Positions 1 to 6,353 of a stretch of DNA of 12,614 nt are shown piece by piece. The notes beneath the pieces are model-generated. The model was given only the letters and a program-made list of their open reading frames with translations. It did no database searches and was not told the origin of the DNA. This DNA comes from JBBRYB01 sp038238115 (GTDB taxonomy: Bacteria; Actinomycetota; Actinomycetes; Propionibacteriales; Nocardioidaceae), in contig JBBRYB010000075.1 of the NCBI GenBank assembly GCA_038238115.1, positions 1-12,614 of the forward strand. Direction: 5' to 3'. Numbering within the stretch: position 1 is the first letter of the stretch; every line of letters starts with the position of its first letter. Both the position numbers and the translations under genes were made by a program.

Positions 1-849
1 GACCTGCGCACGGCGATGGTGCTGACCCTCGAGCGGCTCGGGATCCCGTGCGAGTTCCACCACCACGAGGTCGCCTCGGGAGGTCAGTGCGAGATCGACC
101 TGCGCTACCAGCCGCTCACGCGGATGGGCGATCAGGTGATGACCTACAAGTACGTGGTCAAGAACGTGGCCCGGGCCGCGGGCAAGACCGTCACCTTCAT
201 GCCGAAGCCGCTCTTCGGCGACAACGGCTCGGGGATGCACTGTCACCAGTCGCTCTGGAAGGAGGGAACGCCGCTGATGGCCGACAAGTCCGGCTACGCG
301 GGGCTCTCGCAGCTGGCGCGCTCCTACGTCGGCGGGCTGCTGGCCCACGCACCGGCTCTGCTCGCCTTCTGCGCTCCGACGACGAACTCGTACCGGCGGC
401 TGGTGCCCGGATACGAGGCCCCGGTCAATCTCGTCTACTCGCAGCGCAACCGCTCGGCCTGCATCCGGATCCCGATCACCGGCTCCAACCCGGCAGCGAA
501 GCGCATCGAGTTCCGCTGCCCGGACCCGTCGGCCAACCCGTACCTCGCTTTCTCGGCGATGCTGCTCGCCGGCATCGACGGCATCAAGAACAAGATCGAG
601 CCGCCGGACCCGATCGACAAGGACCTCTACGAGCTGCCGCCGGACGAGCACGAGGGCCTCGCGACGGTCCCGGCCAGCCTGACGGAGGTCCTCGACGCCC
701 TCGAGGCCGACCAGGAGTACCTGCTGGAGGGCGACGTCTTCACGCCCGACCTGCTGGAGACGTGGATCGACTACAAGCGCGTCAACGAGGTCCAGCCGAT
801 CGCGCTGCGGCCGCATCCCCATGAGTTCGAGCTCTACTACGACATCTAG
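1..849 (+). CDS. glnA: Glutamine synthetase type I, C-terminal part (5' end outside window)
   Basis: ATP-dependent glutamine synthetase, which joins ammonia to glutamate in the cytoplasm as a dodecamer. The open frame runs from base 1 (GAC CTG CGC), so the N-terminal part lies upstream. Visible family signatures are the ATP/metal-binding stretch around HHHEVASGGQCEID, the KPLFGDNGSGMHCHQS block, NRSACIRIP and the RIEFRCPDPSANPYLAF block. KDLYELPP (Tyr codon at 628-630) is the adenylylation site of the beta subtype, so regulation by GlnE-type adenylylation is expected from family knowledge. The frame ends in EFELYYDI then TAG. The last codons double as the attachment site of the element that follows, so the extreme 3' end was probably supplied by that element. 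No terminator follows the stop; a good one lies 8.1 kb away after the second copy of the 3' end. Confidence 0.97.
   Translation, partial: DLRTAMVLTLERLGIPCEFHHHEVASGGQCEIDLRYQPLTRMGDQVMTYKYVVKNVARAAGKTVTFMPKPLFGDNGSGMHCHQSLWKEGTPLMADKSGYAGLSQLARSYVGGLLAHAPALLAFCAPTTNSYRRLVPGYEAPVNLVYSQRNRSACIRIPITGSNPAAKRIEFRCPDPSANPYLAFSAMLLAGIDGIKNKIEPPDPIDKDLYELPPDEHEGLATVPASLTEVLDALEADQEYLLEGDVFTPDLLETWIDYKRVNEVQPIALRPHPHEFELYYDI
823..842 (+). repeat. attL core (20-bp direct repeat within glnA)
   Basis: GAGTTCGAGCTCTACTACGA is identical to 8945-8964. The next bases (CATCT against TATTT) keep partial identity and encode the same amino acids. The position at the very end of a conserved gene and next to an integrase operon fits a tyrosine-recombinase attachment site that preserves the target gene. 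Confidence 0.88.
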
Positions 850-899
850 GCCCGCAAGGTGGCTCTGACCTCCTGTTATGCCGTGACGGGGTTGACCGC

Positions 900-918
900 G
901 GGTACACATCGGGTACAC
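900..918. promoter_or_regulatory. Left arm-type integrase site, paired GGGTACAC
   Basis: GGGTACACATCGGGTACAC contains two GGGTACAC boxes 11 bp apart, one helical turn. The same 19 bases occur in the same orientation at 8822-8840, just inside the other end. Tyrosine integrases of this type bind paired arm sites on both sides of the core. The arm-site role is inferred from position and repetition. Confidence 0.72.
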
Positions 919-930
919 AAGCGCACGGGC

Positions 931-1491
931 TCACGACGGCCGTTGCGCTCGGTCGCCCGCACGAATCGGCAGCCCTCGAGCGTCCACGACGTACTCTGAC
1001 TCGCCCGGCCGCTGGTGGGTGATTCGGGCCAACAGCCGGCCCGGCTCCACGCGCGCCGTCCATATCCGTCCCTCGCCGAAGTTGTGCGGTCTCGCCGCGA
1101 ACCACTCCGCAACGGCCGGAAGGTCGGTCCACGACCAGCCGGCGCGATGAGCCGGGACTGCACCGCGCCACAGTTTCAGCGGCTCGGATGGTCGGGCGGC
1201 AGGCACGCCATCGCCGGTGTAACCGGCGAGTTCGAACAGCCTCCCCCACGTGTCCTCGTCGAGAGCACGGTTGGGGAACTCCACGTCCGACCATGCCGAC
1301 GGCACGACGACCGCCGCTGCCGCCGCGTCGAGCAGCCCCTCGAGGTTGAGGTCAGCCACCAGCGCCGGGTAGGAGTTGCGCCCGAGCCGGCCGCCCGCAA
1401 TCTCGACGTCCTCGGCGCTCGGGTAGTCGCCGCGGTCGAGGAAGTAGTCGAGCATCTCCTCAATCGTGAAGACGTACGGCACAGTGGTCAT
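931..1491 (-). CDS. Putative ADP-ribosyltransferase-fold protein, 186 aa
   Basis: The ATG at 1491-1489 overlaps the integrase stop (ATGA), so translation is probably coupled to the integrase. An upstream extension exists in this frame but would lie wholly inside the integrase gene. The N-terminal half (about 1-95) is acidic and I do not recognise it. The C-terminal half has the order of an R-S-E type mono-ADP-ribosyltransferase fold: LWRG with Arg109, then a SWT motif (Ser120-Trp-Thr122) followed by AVAEWFAAR, then EP-GRLLARI, and finally an ExE motif (Glu164-Ser-Glu166) in ESEYVVD. This is motif-level recognition only; activity and target are unknown. The gene sits between the integrase and attL, a usual place for accessory cargo. 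No signal peptide or membrane segment is seen. An inactive member of the fold is also possible. Confidence 0.6.
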   Translation of the reverse strand: MTTVPYVFTIEEMLDYFLDRGDYPSAEDVEIAGGRLGRNSYPALVADLNLEGLLDAAAAAVVVPSAWSDVEFPNRALDEDTWGRLFELAGYTGDGVPAARPSEPLKLWRGAVPAHRAGWSWTDLPAVAEWFAARPHNFGEGRIWTARVEPGRLLARITHQRPGESEYVVDARGLPIRAGDRAQRPS

Positions 1492-2567
1492 CGGGCTGCG
1501 ACATCCCGCGAGGCCGCGCGAGCGTTCAGCACGACCGCCACGGCTGCTCTGGTGCTGTCGTCGGAGTCCGGCCATAGGTGCGAGTACGTGTCGAGTGTCG
1601 TCTTGGCGCTGGCGTGTCTCAGCCGGGCCTGAACGACCTTCACGTCGGACCCGCTGGCGATGAGCAGCGAGGCGAAGTAGTGGCGTAGGTCGTGGTAGCG
1701 GAAGCCCTCGGGGAGACCCGGCACTTTGGTCCTGGCCGACCTCATCGCCCTTTCCAGCGTCCACGGCGCGAGCTGCCTGCCCCACTCGTTGGTGAGCACC
1801 GTCTCGGCTCCGTAGTCCCGCACATGGGCCGCTAGCGACAGCGCCATCGATGCCGGTACCGGAACGGCAGTGCGCGAGGTCTCACTCTTGAGAGGCTGCT
1901 CCGGGTACTGCACCGCCGGGTGGACGATGCCGCGCATGAAGTCCACGTCAGACACTCTGAGCCCGCACGTCTCCGCGAGCCTCAGGCCGGCGAACGCGCC
2001 CAGCAGCACCGCTGCCCGTAGATGCTCGGGGAACCCGTCGTGCAGCGCCCACACCTGCCCCGTCGTCGCCACGTAGGCCCGCTGGCTCCCCTGGCCCGGT
2101 GACGTACGCCGCGAGCACGGAGAACGGGGCACCAGACCGTCATGGACGGCATCCGCAAACACCTGCGCCAGCCTGCCGTGCAGCGCGTAGACGTAGGAGT
2201 CGGCCGTTCCCTCAGCCTTGAGCCGCGCCGTCCACGCCCGGACTTGGGACGGCCGGACCTCGCCGAGCCGCATAGTCCCGAATGCCTGGCGAATCTTGGC
2301 TAGGTGCACCTCTGCCTGTCGCACCGTCGAGGCTCGCCGCGTCCCGTACCCGACGAGCCATGTATCGCACCACGCCCCCACCGTCGTCTGCGCCGTCTCG
2401 GGCGCAATGTAGGTACCCCGGAGCAGGTCGACCCCGACCGTGGTCATAAAGCGGTCGGCGTCAACCTTGCGGTCGAAAGTCTTGGTGCGCTGCTTGTCGT
2501 CGGCGTCCCGGTATCTGGCGTACCAGCGAACCCGGCCGTTGCGGGTCCGCTTCTCAATGCTCGCCAT
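1488..2567 (-). CDS. int: Tyrosine recombinase / phage integrase, 359 aa
   Basis: Catalyses site-specific integration and, with an excisionase, excision of the element at glnA. The N-terminal part (about 1-60) is an arm-binding-type domain with the RWYARYRD...KTFDRK pattern. The SAM-like core-binding domain covers about 60-150 and the catalytic domain about 165-345. Catalytic residues are visible as Arg195 (AGLRLAE), Lys227, His292-x-x-Arg295 (HDLRHYFAS), His318 (LRHASAKTT) and the nucleophile Tyr328 (DTYSHLW), so the enzyme looks intact. The start at MASIEKR (2567) was chosen because upstream codons lie inside the repressor gene; the two overlap by 14 bases. It is closely similar to the broken integrase at 11302-12190. 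Expression probably follows the repressor transcript. Confidence 0.93.
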   Translation of the reverse strand: MASIEKRTRNGRVRWYARYRDADDKQRTKTFDRKVDADRFMTTVGVDLLRGTYIAPETAQTTVGAWCDTWLVGYGTRRASTVRQAEVHLAKIRQAFGTMRLGEVRPSQVRAWTARLKAEGTADSYVYALHGRLAQVFADAVHDGLVPRSPCSRRTSPGQGSQRAYVATTGQVWALHDGFPEHLRAAVLLGAFAGLRLAETCGLRVSDVDFMRGIVHPAVQYPEQPLKSETSRTAVPVPASMALSLAAHVRDYGAETVLTNEWGRQLAPWTLERAMRSARTKVPGLPEGFRYHDLRHYFASLLIASGSDVKVVQARLRHASAKTTLDTYSHLWPDSDDSTRAAVAVVLNARAASRDVAAR

Positions 2568-3024
2568 CGTCGGGTTCCCTTTCCCTGAGCGCCTTCTTGG
2601 CCCTGTTCCAAACCCGGCGAAGCTCGGCGAGTTCTCCCTCGACGCGAGCCATCTGCTGCTCAACGGCTGTCAGGATGAGCCGTCCCCCGAGGGTCTTCAT
2701 CTCGCGCCCCCAAGTGGTGCCTAGCCAGAGCCCGCCGAGCAGCTCTTCGAGCGCGAACACCTCTCCCGCAGTCAGTACCCGGTCGCCCCGCTCGCTGCGG
2801 CTGACCGTGGTCTGCCGCCACGCCGAGTGACCCTTTGCCGCCATCCACTCGGCAAGCGCGGTCTGGGACATTCCGAGTCGTTCCCTCCCGGCCTTGATGT
2901 TGCGGCCGAGGATGGCGGCGTCGCTGTCCGGCTGCCCACGCGTCGCCTTGCGCTCTTGCGCCGCTTGCGTTCGGAAGTCGGCCATCGAGTAGTGGCCTGG
3001 CGTTGGCTGGTGTTGATTGGTCAT
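2554..3024 (-). CDS. XRE-family DNA-binding protein, probable repressor, 156 aa
   Basis: A Cro/CI-type helix-turn-helix spans about residues 39-97 (LGRNIKAGRERLGMSQTALAEW, with the recognition region near RQTTVSRSERG). Residues about 118-150 form a charged heptad-like helix (VEQQMARVEGELAELRRV) that could dimerise. The gene is first in a minus-strand operon with the integrase and divides divergently from the excisionase across a repeat-rich 94-bp gap, the classic place for a lysogeny-type repressor. No clear Shine-Dalgarno precedes the ATG at 3024, so a leaderless transcript or a downstream start (Met14) is possible. The repressor role is inferred from family and position. Confidence 0.82.
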   Translation of the reverse strand: MTNQHQPTPGHYSMADFRTQAAQERKATRGQPDSDAAILGRNIKAGRERLGMSQTALAEWMAAKGHSAWRQTTVSRSERGDRVLTAGEVFALEELLGGLWLGTTWGREMKTLGGRLILTAVEQQMARVEGELAELRRVWNRAKKALREREPDDGEH

Positions 3025-3118
3025 GGCGACACGCTAACACGTCACGCGCTAACCGTCTATGCCCTAACGTGTTATGCTCCTAAGTGTTGAGAGTCAACAC
3101 AGGAAGGGGTAACCCGCG
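3025..3118. promoter_or_regulatory. Divergent repressor/excisionase control region with phased operator-like repeats
   Basis: CTAAC occurs at 3034, 3049 and 3064 and a CTAAG variant at 3080, a spacing of 15, 15 and 16 bp. The longer units read roughly (G/C)CTAAC-n-CGT-n-(T/C)A(T/C)GC. TAACACGT (3035-3042) and its reverse complement ACGTGTTA (3067-3074) add an inverted pair. A perfect inverted repeat, GTGTTGA-GAG-TCAACAC (3084-3100), lies directly before the xis Shine-Dalgarno AGGAAGGGG (3101-3109). The arrangement suits cooperative repressor binding over two divergent promoters. Exact -10 and -35 boxes could not be fixed; TATGCT at 3073-3078 is one candidate for the xis side. Confidence 0.68.
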
Positions 3119-3337
3119 ATGGACCGCATAATCCACACTGAGGATTTTGCCGAGCTGGCGCGCAGTACGCCCGCAACGGTTCGGTACTGGGTGCACACCG
3201 GTTACGCGCCACCCTCGGCAAAGCTCGGCCGCCGGCGAGTCTGGCGAGAGTCCGACGTGCTCGCGTGGATTGACCAGCGATTCGAGCAGGCCAGCGGCCA
3301 GCTCAAGGCCGATGGAGTCAGCGGCGATGCCGCCTGA
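3119..3337 (+). CDS. xis: Excisionase / AlpA-like winged-HTH protein, 72 aa
   Basis: Small MerR/AlpA-type winged helix: residues about 8-52 contain FAELARSTPATVRYW (HTH), then GYAPPSAKLGRRRVW (wing) and ESDVLAWIDQRF. Such proteins bend attachment-site DNA and direct the integrase to excision. A strong Shine-Dalgarno (AGGAAGGGG) lies about 9 bases before the ATG. It is the first gene of the plus-strand lytic-side operon and starts right after the operator array, so it should be switched on when the repressor is lifted. Its 3' end overlaps the next gene by 11 bases. Confidence 0.82.
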   Translation: MDRIIHTEDFAELARSTPATVRYWVHTGYAPPSAKLGRRRVWRESDVLAWIDQRFEQASGQLKADGVSGDAA

Positions 3338-3812
3338 CGACAGAAGCCGCCCGAAGGCGGCTCCTGAGTCGACGGCCACGACGACTAGCGCCACCATACC
3401 CGAGGGCGCCCTCACGAACGCCGCTGCCATCGCGTGCCGCGAGTGGTCGTACCGGTTCGTGCGCAAGTGCTCGACACCCGTGCCCCGGTTCGGGTCGCCC
3501 GAATGGCTGGCATTGGCTGAGGGCACACCTGCGAAGGTCGCCTCGACGACCATCGCAGCCGTTGCGTGGCTGAGTGACTGCGTAAACGCGCCGGCTAACC
3601 TCGCTCGCGAGCTGGACCAGCGCAGGCGCCTCGACAAGGCTCAAGAGGATGCCCGCTACTCCACCGACGCCGCGGACCATCGGCACCGTTGGGGCCACCT
3701 AGCGCTTGTGCCAGAGCGGGAAGACGTCGAGACCCGAGTCGCCAAGGCGCGTCTCCCGCGGCCAGGCGACTTCCAACCCCGCCGCCGTGGTGGTGACCTT
3801 GATGCCGGCTGA
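3327..3812 (+). CDS. Small phage-type protein of unknown function, DUF2742-like, 161 aa
   Basis: Starts at an ATG inside the end of xis and ends inside the start of the ATPase gene, so translation is linked on both sides. The core, PVPRFGSPEWLALAEGTP followed by a hydrophobic helix AKVASTTIAAVAWLSD (about residues 51-84), resembles the small mycobacterial prophage proteins called DUF2742 that lie just upstream of the replication-type gene in phiRv1-like elements. That match is from memory and tentative. The N-terminal 30 residues are low in complexity; the C-terminal part is basic (RLPRPGDFQPRRRGG). No catalytic motif is recognised. A role in replication or its control is suggested only by position. 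Confidence 0.7.
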   Translation: MPPDDRSRPKAAPESTATTTSATIPEGALTNAAAIACREWSYRFVRKCSTPVPRFGSPEWLALAEGTPAKVASTTIAAVAWLSDCVNAPANLARELDQRRRLDKAQEDARYSTDAADHRHRWGHLALVPEREDVETRVAKARLPRPGDFQPRRRGGDLDAG

Positions 3813-5187
3813 CCCGTGGGTTCCCGACCCGCTGGCCGGGGCCGAGCTGCTCGACGACGTGGCCGCGTTCCTGAGCAGGTTCGTGGCGTTCCCGTCCGAT
3901 GCGGCCAGAGTTGCTGTGGCGTTGTGGGCCGCGCACACGCACCTCATTGACGAGTTCGAGTCCACCGGCCGGCTCGCACTGCTGTCCCCCGAGCCAGGCT
4001 CGGGTAAGACGAGGACGCTTGAGGTGCTAGCGCTGCTGTGTTACGCGCCTATGCCGATGGTCAATGCCAACCCGGCGCCAGTATTCCGGCGGCTGCACCA
4101 AGGCCCGCGAACCCTGCTGCTCGACGAATGCGACGCCATCTTCGGGTCCAGGCTCTCCACTGACGACCCTCGCGCGGATTTGCGGGCGCTGCTGAACGAG
4201 GGCCACCGCAGGGGCGCGACGGTAGACCGCTGCGTCGGCCCAAAGCATGAGGTGCAGGAGTTCCCGGTCTTCGCGGCATGCGCGCTCGCCGGGCTCGGAG
4301 ACCTGCCAGACACCCTAATGAGCCGAAGCGTCATCGTCCGGATGCGTCGCCGCGCACCCGGTGAGCACGTCGAGCCGTTCCGCCGTCGCCTGCACGCCGA
4401 CTTAGGTGAGCAGCTCCACGTGACTCTCGCCGAATGGGCAAATGAGGTGCGCGCCGACATCGCCGGCGCCTGGCCGGACATGCCTGACGGCATCGTCGAC
4501 CGACCAGCCGACGTGTGGGAGCCGTTGCTCGCGGTCGCAGATGTCGCAGGCGGTCACTGGCCCGAGACGGCTCGGGCAGCTTGTATCGAGCTGTGCAAGG
4601 TCGCCGAGAGCCGGGAGGCCAGCCTCGGAGTGCGTCTTCTAGCGGACCTGCGCGACGTGTTCAGCAACGCCGGGAACCCGGAGGTGATGAGCACCGAGTC
4701 CATCCTTGATGAACTACACAAACTCGACGAGGCGCCGTGGGCCGACCTGCGCGGCAGGCCACTCGACGCTCGCGGTCTGGCCCGCAGGATACGGCTGTAC
4801 GAGGTCACCTCCACCAAGGTCAAGGTCGAGGCGCGCGCACTACAGGGTTACCGCCGCGAGCACCTCTGGGACGCCTGGTCCCGCTACCTTCCCGCACCGA
4901 CCTCCATACAAGCGGAACCTGCGGAACCGCCGGAACGGGCCAGGTCAGAGCCTATGTCTTGGGTTCCCCATGTCGGGCAGGTTCCGGAACCGTCCTCGCG
5001 GACGGAACCTGCAACCGAGCCGCTGACCTGCGAAGTTCCACCGGTTCCGGAGGTTCCGTCCCTACAGGACACATCTGAGCCGCTGGCCGAGTACCTCGTC
5101 CACCTCCCCGGCCGCTGCCCGGCGTGCGCTCACCACGTCGCTGCACAAGGCCACGCCAGCAACTGCGAAAGGCAGGCCGCGTCGTGA
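3802..5187 (+). CDS. DUF3631-type P-loop ATPase, probable element replication protein, 461 aa
   Basis: The Walker A motif is SPEPGSGKT (about residues 62-70) and Walker B is TLLLDECD (104-111). A sensor-like stretch, ALAGLGDLPDTLMSRSVIVRMRRR (about 161-184), carries the usual DUF3631 ending. The helical region to about 375 ends in RLYEVTSTKVKVEARALQGYRREHLWDAW. A Pro/Glu/Val-rich linker (about 371-430) leads to a C-terminal CCHC zinc-knuckle-like segment (Cys439, Cys442, His451 or His445, Cys455). DUF3631 proteins occur in phage and plasmid primase-helicase contexts, so a helicase-like replication role is inferred. The ATG at 3802 is preferred; GTG codons just upstream are alternatives. Linker codons favour GAA and GTT, unlike the GC-rich codons elsewhere in the gene, and hold the dyad array listed separately. 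Confidence 0.82.
   Translation: MPADPWVPDPLAGAELLDDVAAFLSRFVAFPSDAARVAVALWAAHTHLIDEFESTGRLALLSPEPGSGKTRTLEVLALLCYAPMPMVNANPAPVFRRLHQGPRTLLLDECDAIFGSRLSTDDPRADLRALLNEGHRRGATVDRCVGPKHEVQEFPVFAACALAGLGDLPDTLMSRSVIVRMRRRAPGEHVEPFRRRLHADLGEQLHVTLAEWANEVRADIAGAWPDMPDGIVDRPADVWEPLLAVADVAGGHWPETARAACIELCKVAESREASLGVRLLADLRDVFSNAGNPEVMSTESILDELHKLDEAPWADLRGRPLDARGLARRIRLYEVTSTKVKVEARALQGYRREHLWDAWSRYLPAPTSIQAEPAEPPERARSEPMSWVPHVGQVPEPSSRTEPATEPLTCEVPPVPEVPSLQDTSEPLAEYLVHLPGRCPACAHHVAAQGHASNCERQAAS
4911..5060. repeat. 150-bp dyad-symmetric array of ten GGAAC/GTTCC boxes
   Basis: GGAAC lies at 4914, 4923, 4932, 4986 and 5004; GTTCC at 4963, 4981, 5035, 5044 and 5053 (start positions). Every box pairs with an inverted partner about one centre at 4985.5, which is also the centre of a perfect 12-bp palindrome GGTTCCGGAACC (4980-4991). 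CAGGTCAG (4941-4948) and CTGACCTG (5023-5030) are a further mirrored pair. By hand count the two 75-base arms match at 49 of 75 positions. It lies within the 3' part of the ATPase gene. Candidate replication origin, packaging site or regulator site; function is not shown. Confidence 0.75.
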
Positions 5188-5333
5188 GAGCCAGCGGCGA
5201 CACCACCGAGCCCGTCATCTGCACGTCCTGCGGCGCCGACTCGTTCGGCTGCACACTCAAGGCCGGCCTTGGCGGGCGACCGTGCTGCCCGAGCTGTACC
5301 CACACCCCAACCGAGAGGAAGTCATCATCATGA
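5184..5333 (+). CDS. Tiny zinc-ribbon-like protein, 49 aa
   Basis: The GTG start at 5184 overlaps the ATPase stop (GTGA), and the gene ends in an ATGA overlap with the next gene. The protein holds CTSC (Cys13, Cys16), Cys23 and CCPSC (Cys34, Cys35, Cys38), a pattern expected of a four-cysteine zinc ribbon. Such mini proteins often sit in phage early operons as DNA-binding or protein-interaction modules, but no specific function can be assigned. The tail is Ser/Thr-rich. Support comes from the two tight overlaps and the cysteine pattern; a longer ATG-initiated version from 5124 in this frame would lie inside the ATPase gene. Confidence 0.65.
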   Translation: MRASGDTTEPVICTSCGADSFGCTLKAGLGGRPCCPSCTHTPTERKSSS

Positions 5334-5512
5334 CCGACCGCGACCCCTGGGCGGGCGTCCGCCACCTCGACGGCCAGCTCGTCACCACCGCGACAATCAG
5401 CTACACCGAAGACGCCGATGGCGTTCCTTGGGGTATCGCCGTCGAGCCCGACGGCTTGCCGCCCGCGGTGTTCCTCGTGCCGTCGCTCCCCGGCGAAGAG
5501 GACGAGCAATGA
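5330..5512 (+). CDS. Small acidic hypothetical protein, 60 aa
   Basis: The ATG at 5330 overlaps the previous stop (ATGA) and is preceded by GAGAGGA. The protein (MTDRDPWAGVRHLDGQ...) has alternating hydrophobic residues that suggest a small beta-sheet domain (QLVTTATISYTEDADGVPWGIAVEP) and ends in an acidic tail GEEDEQ. I do not recognise a family. It is the middle member of three linked tiny genes between the replication and capsid modules, a slot that often carries regulators or anti-host proteins in phages. Confidence 0.6.
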   Translation: MTDRDPWAGVRHLDGQLVTTATISYTEDADGVPWGIAVEPDGLPPAVFLVPSLPGEEDEQ

Positions 5513-5667
5513 GTAGGCCACCCACCTCTCCCCGCACGCATTTGGCCCTCACAGAAGGTCCTGCGGCTCGGGTTGTCTACGACTCTGGGACTTTTTGGTA
5601 TGCGCGGCCTGGCGCTGGATGTCTGGGGAATGAGCACGCATGGCCGCAGCCGCCGTACGTTCCGTGA
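5509..5667 (+). CDS. Tiny hypothetical protein, 52 aa
   Basis: Starts at an ATG that overlaps the previous stop (ATGA), giving the third 4-base coupling in a row. The protein is Pro-rich with an aromatic patch (YDSGTFWYARPG) and no recognised domain. A 75-base gap follows before the scaffold-like gene. Evidence is the coupling and the plausible composition only, so this is a weaker call than its neighbours. Confidence 0.5.
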   Translation: MSRPPTSPRTHLALTEGPAARVVYDSGTFWYARPGAGCLGNEHAWPQPPYVP

Positions 5668-5742
5668 GGCGGTTATGGCCGTCTCCCCCTCCCCACCCTG
5701 GGCGCCTACGAGGGCTGCTCGCCCCGAGAAGAGGAAACACGA

Positions 5743-6216
5743 ATGACTGATGATGCAAGCTTGACCACCGACGACGCCGCGCCGACTCCCGCCGATTACG
5801 CGGCAGTATCTGCGCAGTTTGAGGCGGATGCAGCCGGCGATAGTGGCGATGCTGCGACCGACTCGGGGAACCATGAAGCCGCGAAGTGGAGAGTGCGCCT
5901 GCGGGAGTCTGAGGCCGCCTTGGCGGCGTCTGTTGACCGGCTGACGATGTACCAACGTCGTGACGTGGAGCGGCTGGCCGGCCATTCACTATCCCGGGCG
6001 GACGACGTCTGGCTCAGTGGCGTGGAGACTCTCGACTTACTCGAGGACGACGACAGCGGTTTGGTGTCCGAAGTGAAGGTCAAAGCGGCGGTGGAGAAAG
6101 TCCTCGAAGGGCGGCCGCAGCTCGGGCGCGGCTTTCCCGACATGGGTGGTGGGAGTCGCGGCGGCTCGGTGCCGACCGGCGCGGACTGGTCGAAGGTTCT
6201 TCGGGGGCAAACCTGA
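5743..6216 (+). CDS. Probable capsid scaffolding-type protein, 157 aa
   Basis: GAAGAGGAAA stands just before the ATG. The N-terminal part (1-45) is acidic and Ala-rich. Residues about 44-80 (HEAAKWRVRLRESEAALAAS, ending QRRDVERLAG) form a charged helix able to make a coiled coil, then ADDVWLSGVETLDLLEDDD and a last section VKAAVEKVLEGRPQLGRGF with a Gly-rich tail and SKVLRGQT end. This layout resembles the scaffold-like proteins found directly upstream of capsid genes in actinobacterial phages and prophages. The capsid protein next door lacks an N-terminal delta domain, so a separate scaffold would be needed, which supports the call. No protease domain is seen. Confidence 0.62.
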   Translation: MTDDASLTTDDAAPTPADYAAVSAQFEADAAGDSGDAATDSGNHEAAKWRVRLRESEAALAASVDRLTMYQRRDVERLAGHSLSRADDVWLSGVETLDLLEDDDSGLVSEVKVKAAVEKVLEGRPQLGRGFPDMGGGSRGGSVPTGADWSKVLRGQT

Positions 6217-6353
6217 CGAAGACCTTGGGTAGACTGGTGGTAGCGGAAGTGCGTACGGCCAGGTGCCGCCCATCGCCGCCAGCAAGCTCCTGAGGAGCGA
6301 CTCGGTAGGTCAGTGACCGCCTTGATAAACCGTCTTCCTTAGGAGTTTTCTCG
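6217..6353 (+). promoter_or_regulatory. Capsid gene leader region
   Basis: A 137-bp gap, large for this compact element. It contains a 13-bp palindrome GCTCCTGAGGAGC (6286-6298), an AT-richer stretch (TTGATAAAC near 6323) and the capsid Shine-Dalgarno TAGGAG shortly before ATG 6354. A separate capsid promoter is plausible but no confident -35/-10 pair was found. Confidence 0.4.

Noticed and set aside
48..824. Long open frame of 258 codons in another plus frame over glnA
   Set aside because: It is a GC-rich shadow of the glutamine synthetase frame; composition is Arg/Ala/Gly-rich with no domain.
1491..1785. Longer version of the ADP-ribosyltransferase-fold gene starting at 1785
   Set aside because: The extra residues are an out-of-frame translation of the integrase C-terminus; ATG 1491 overlaps the integrase stop neatly.
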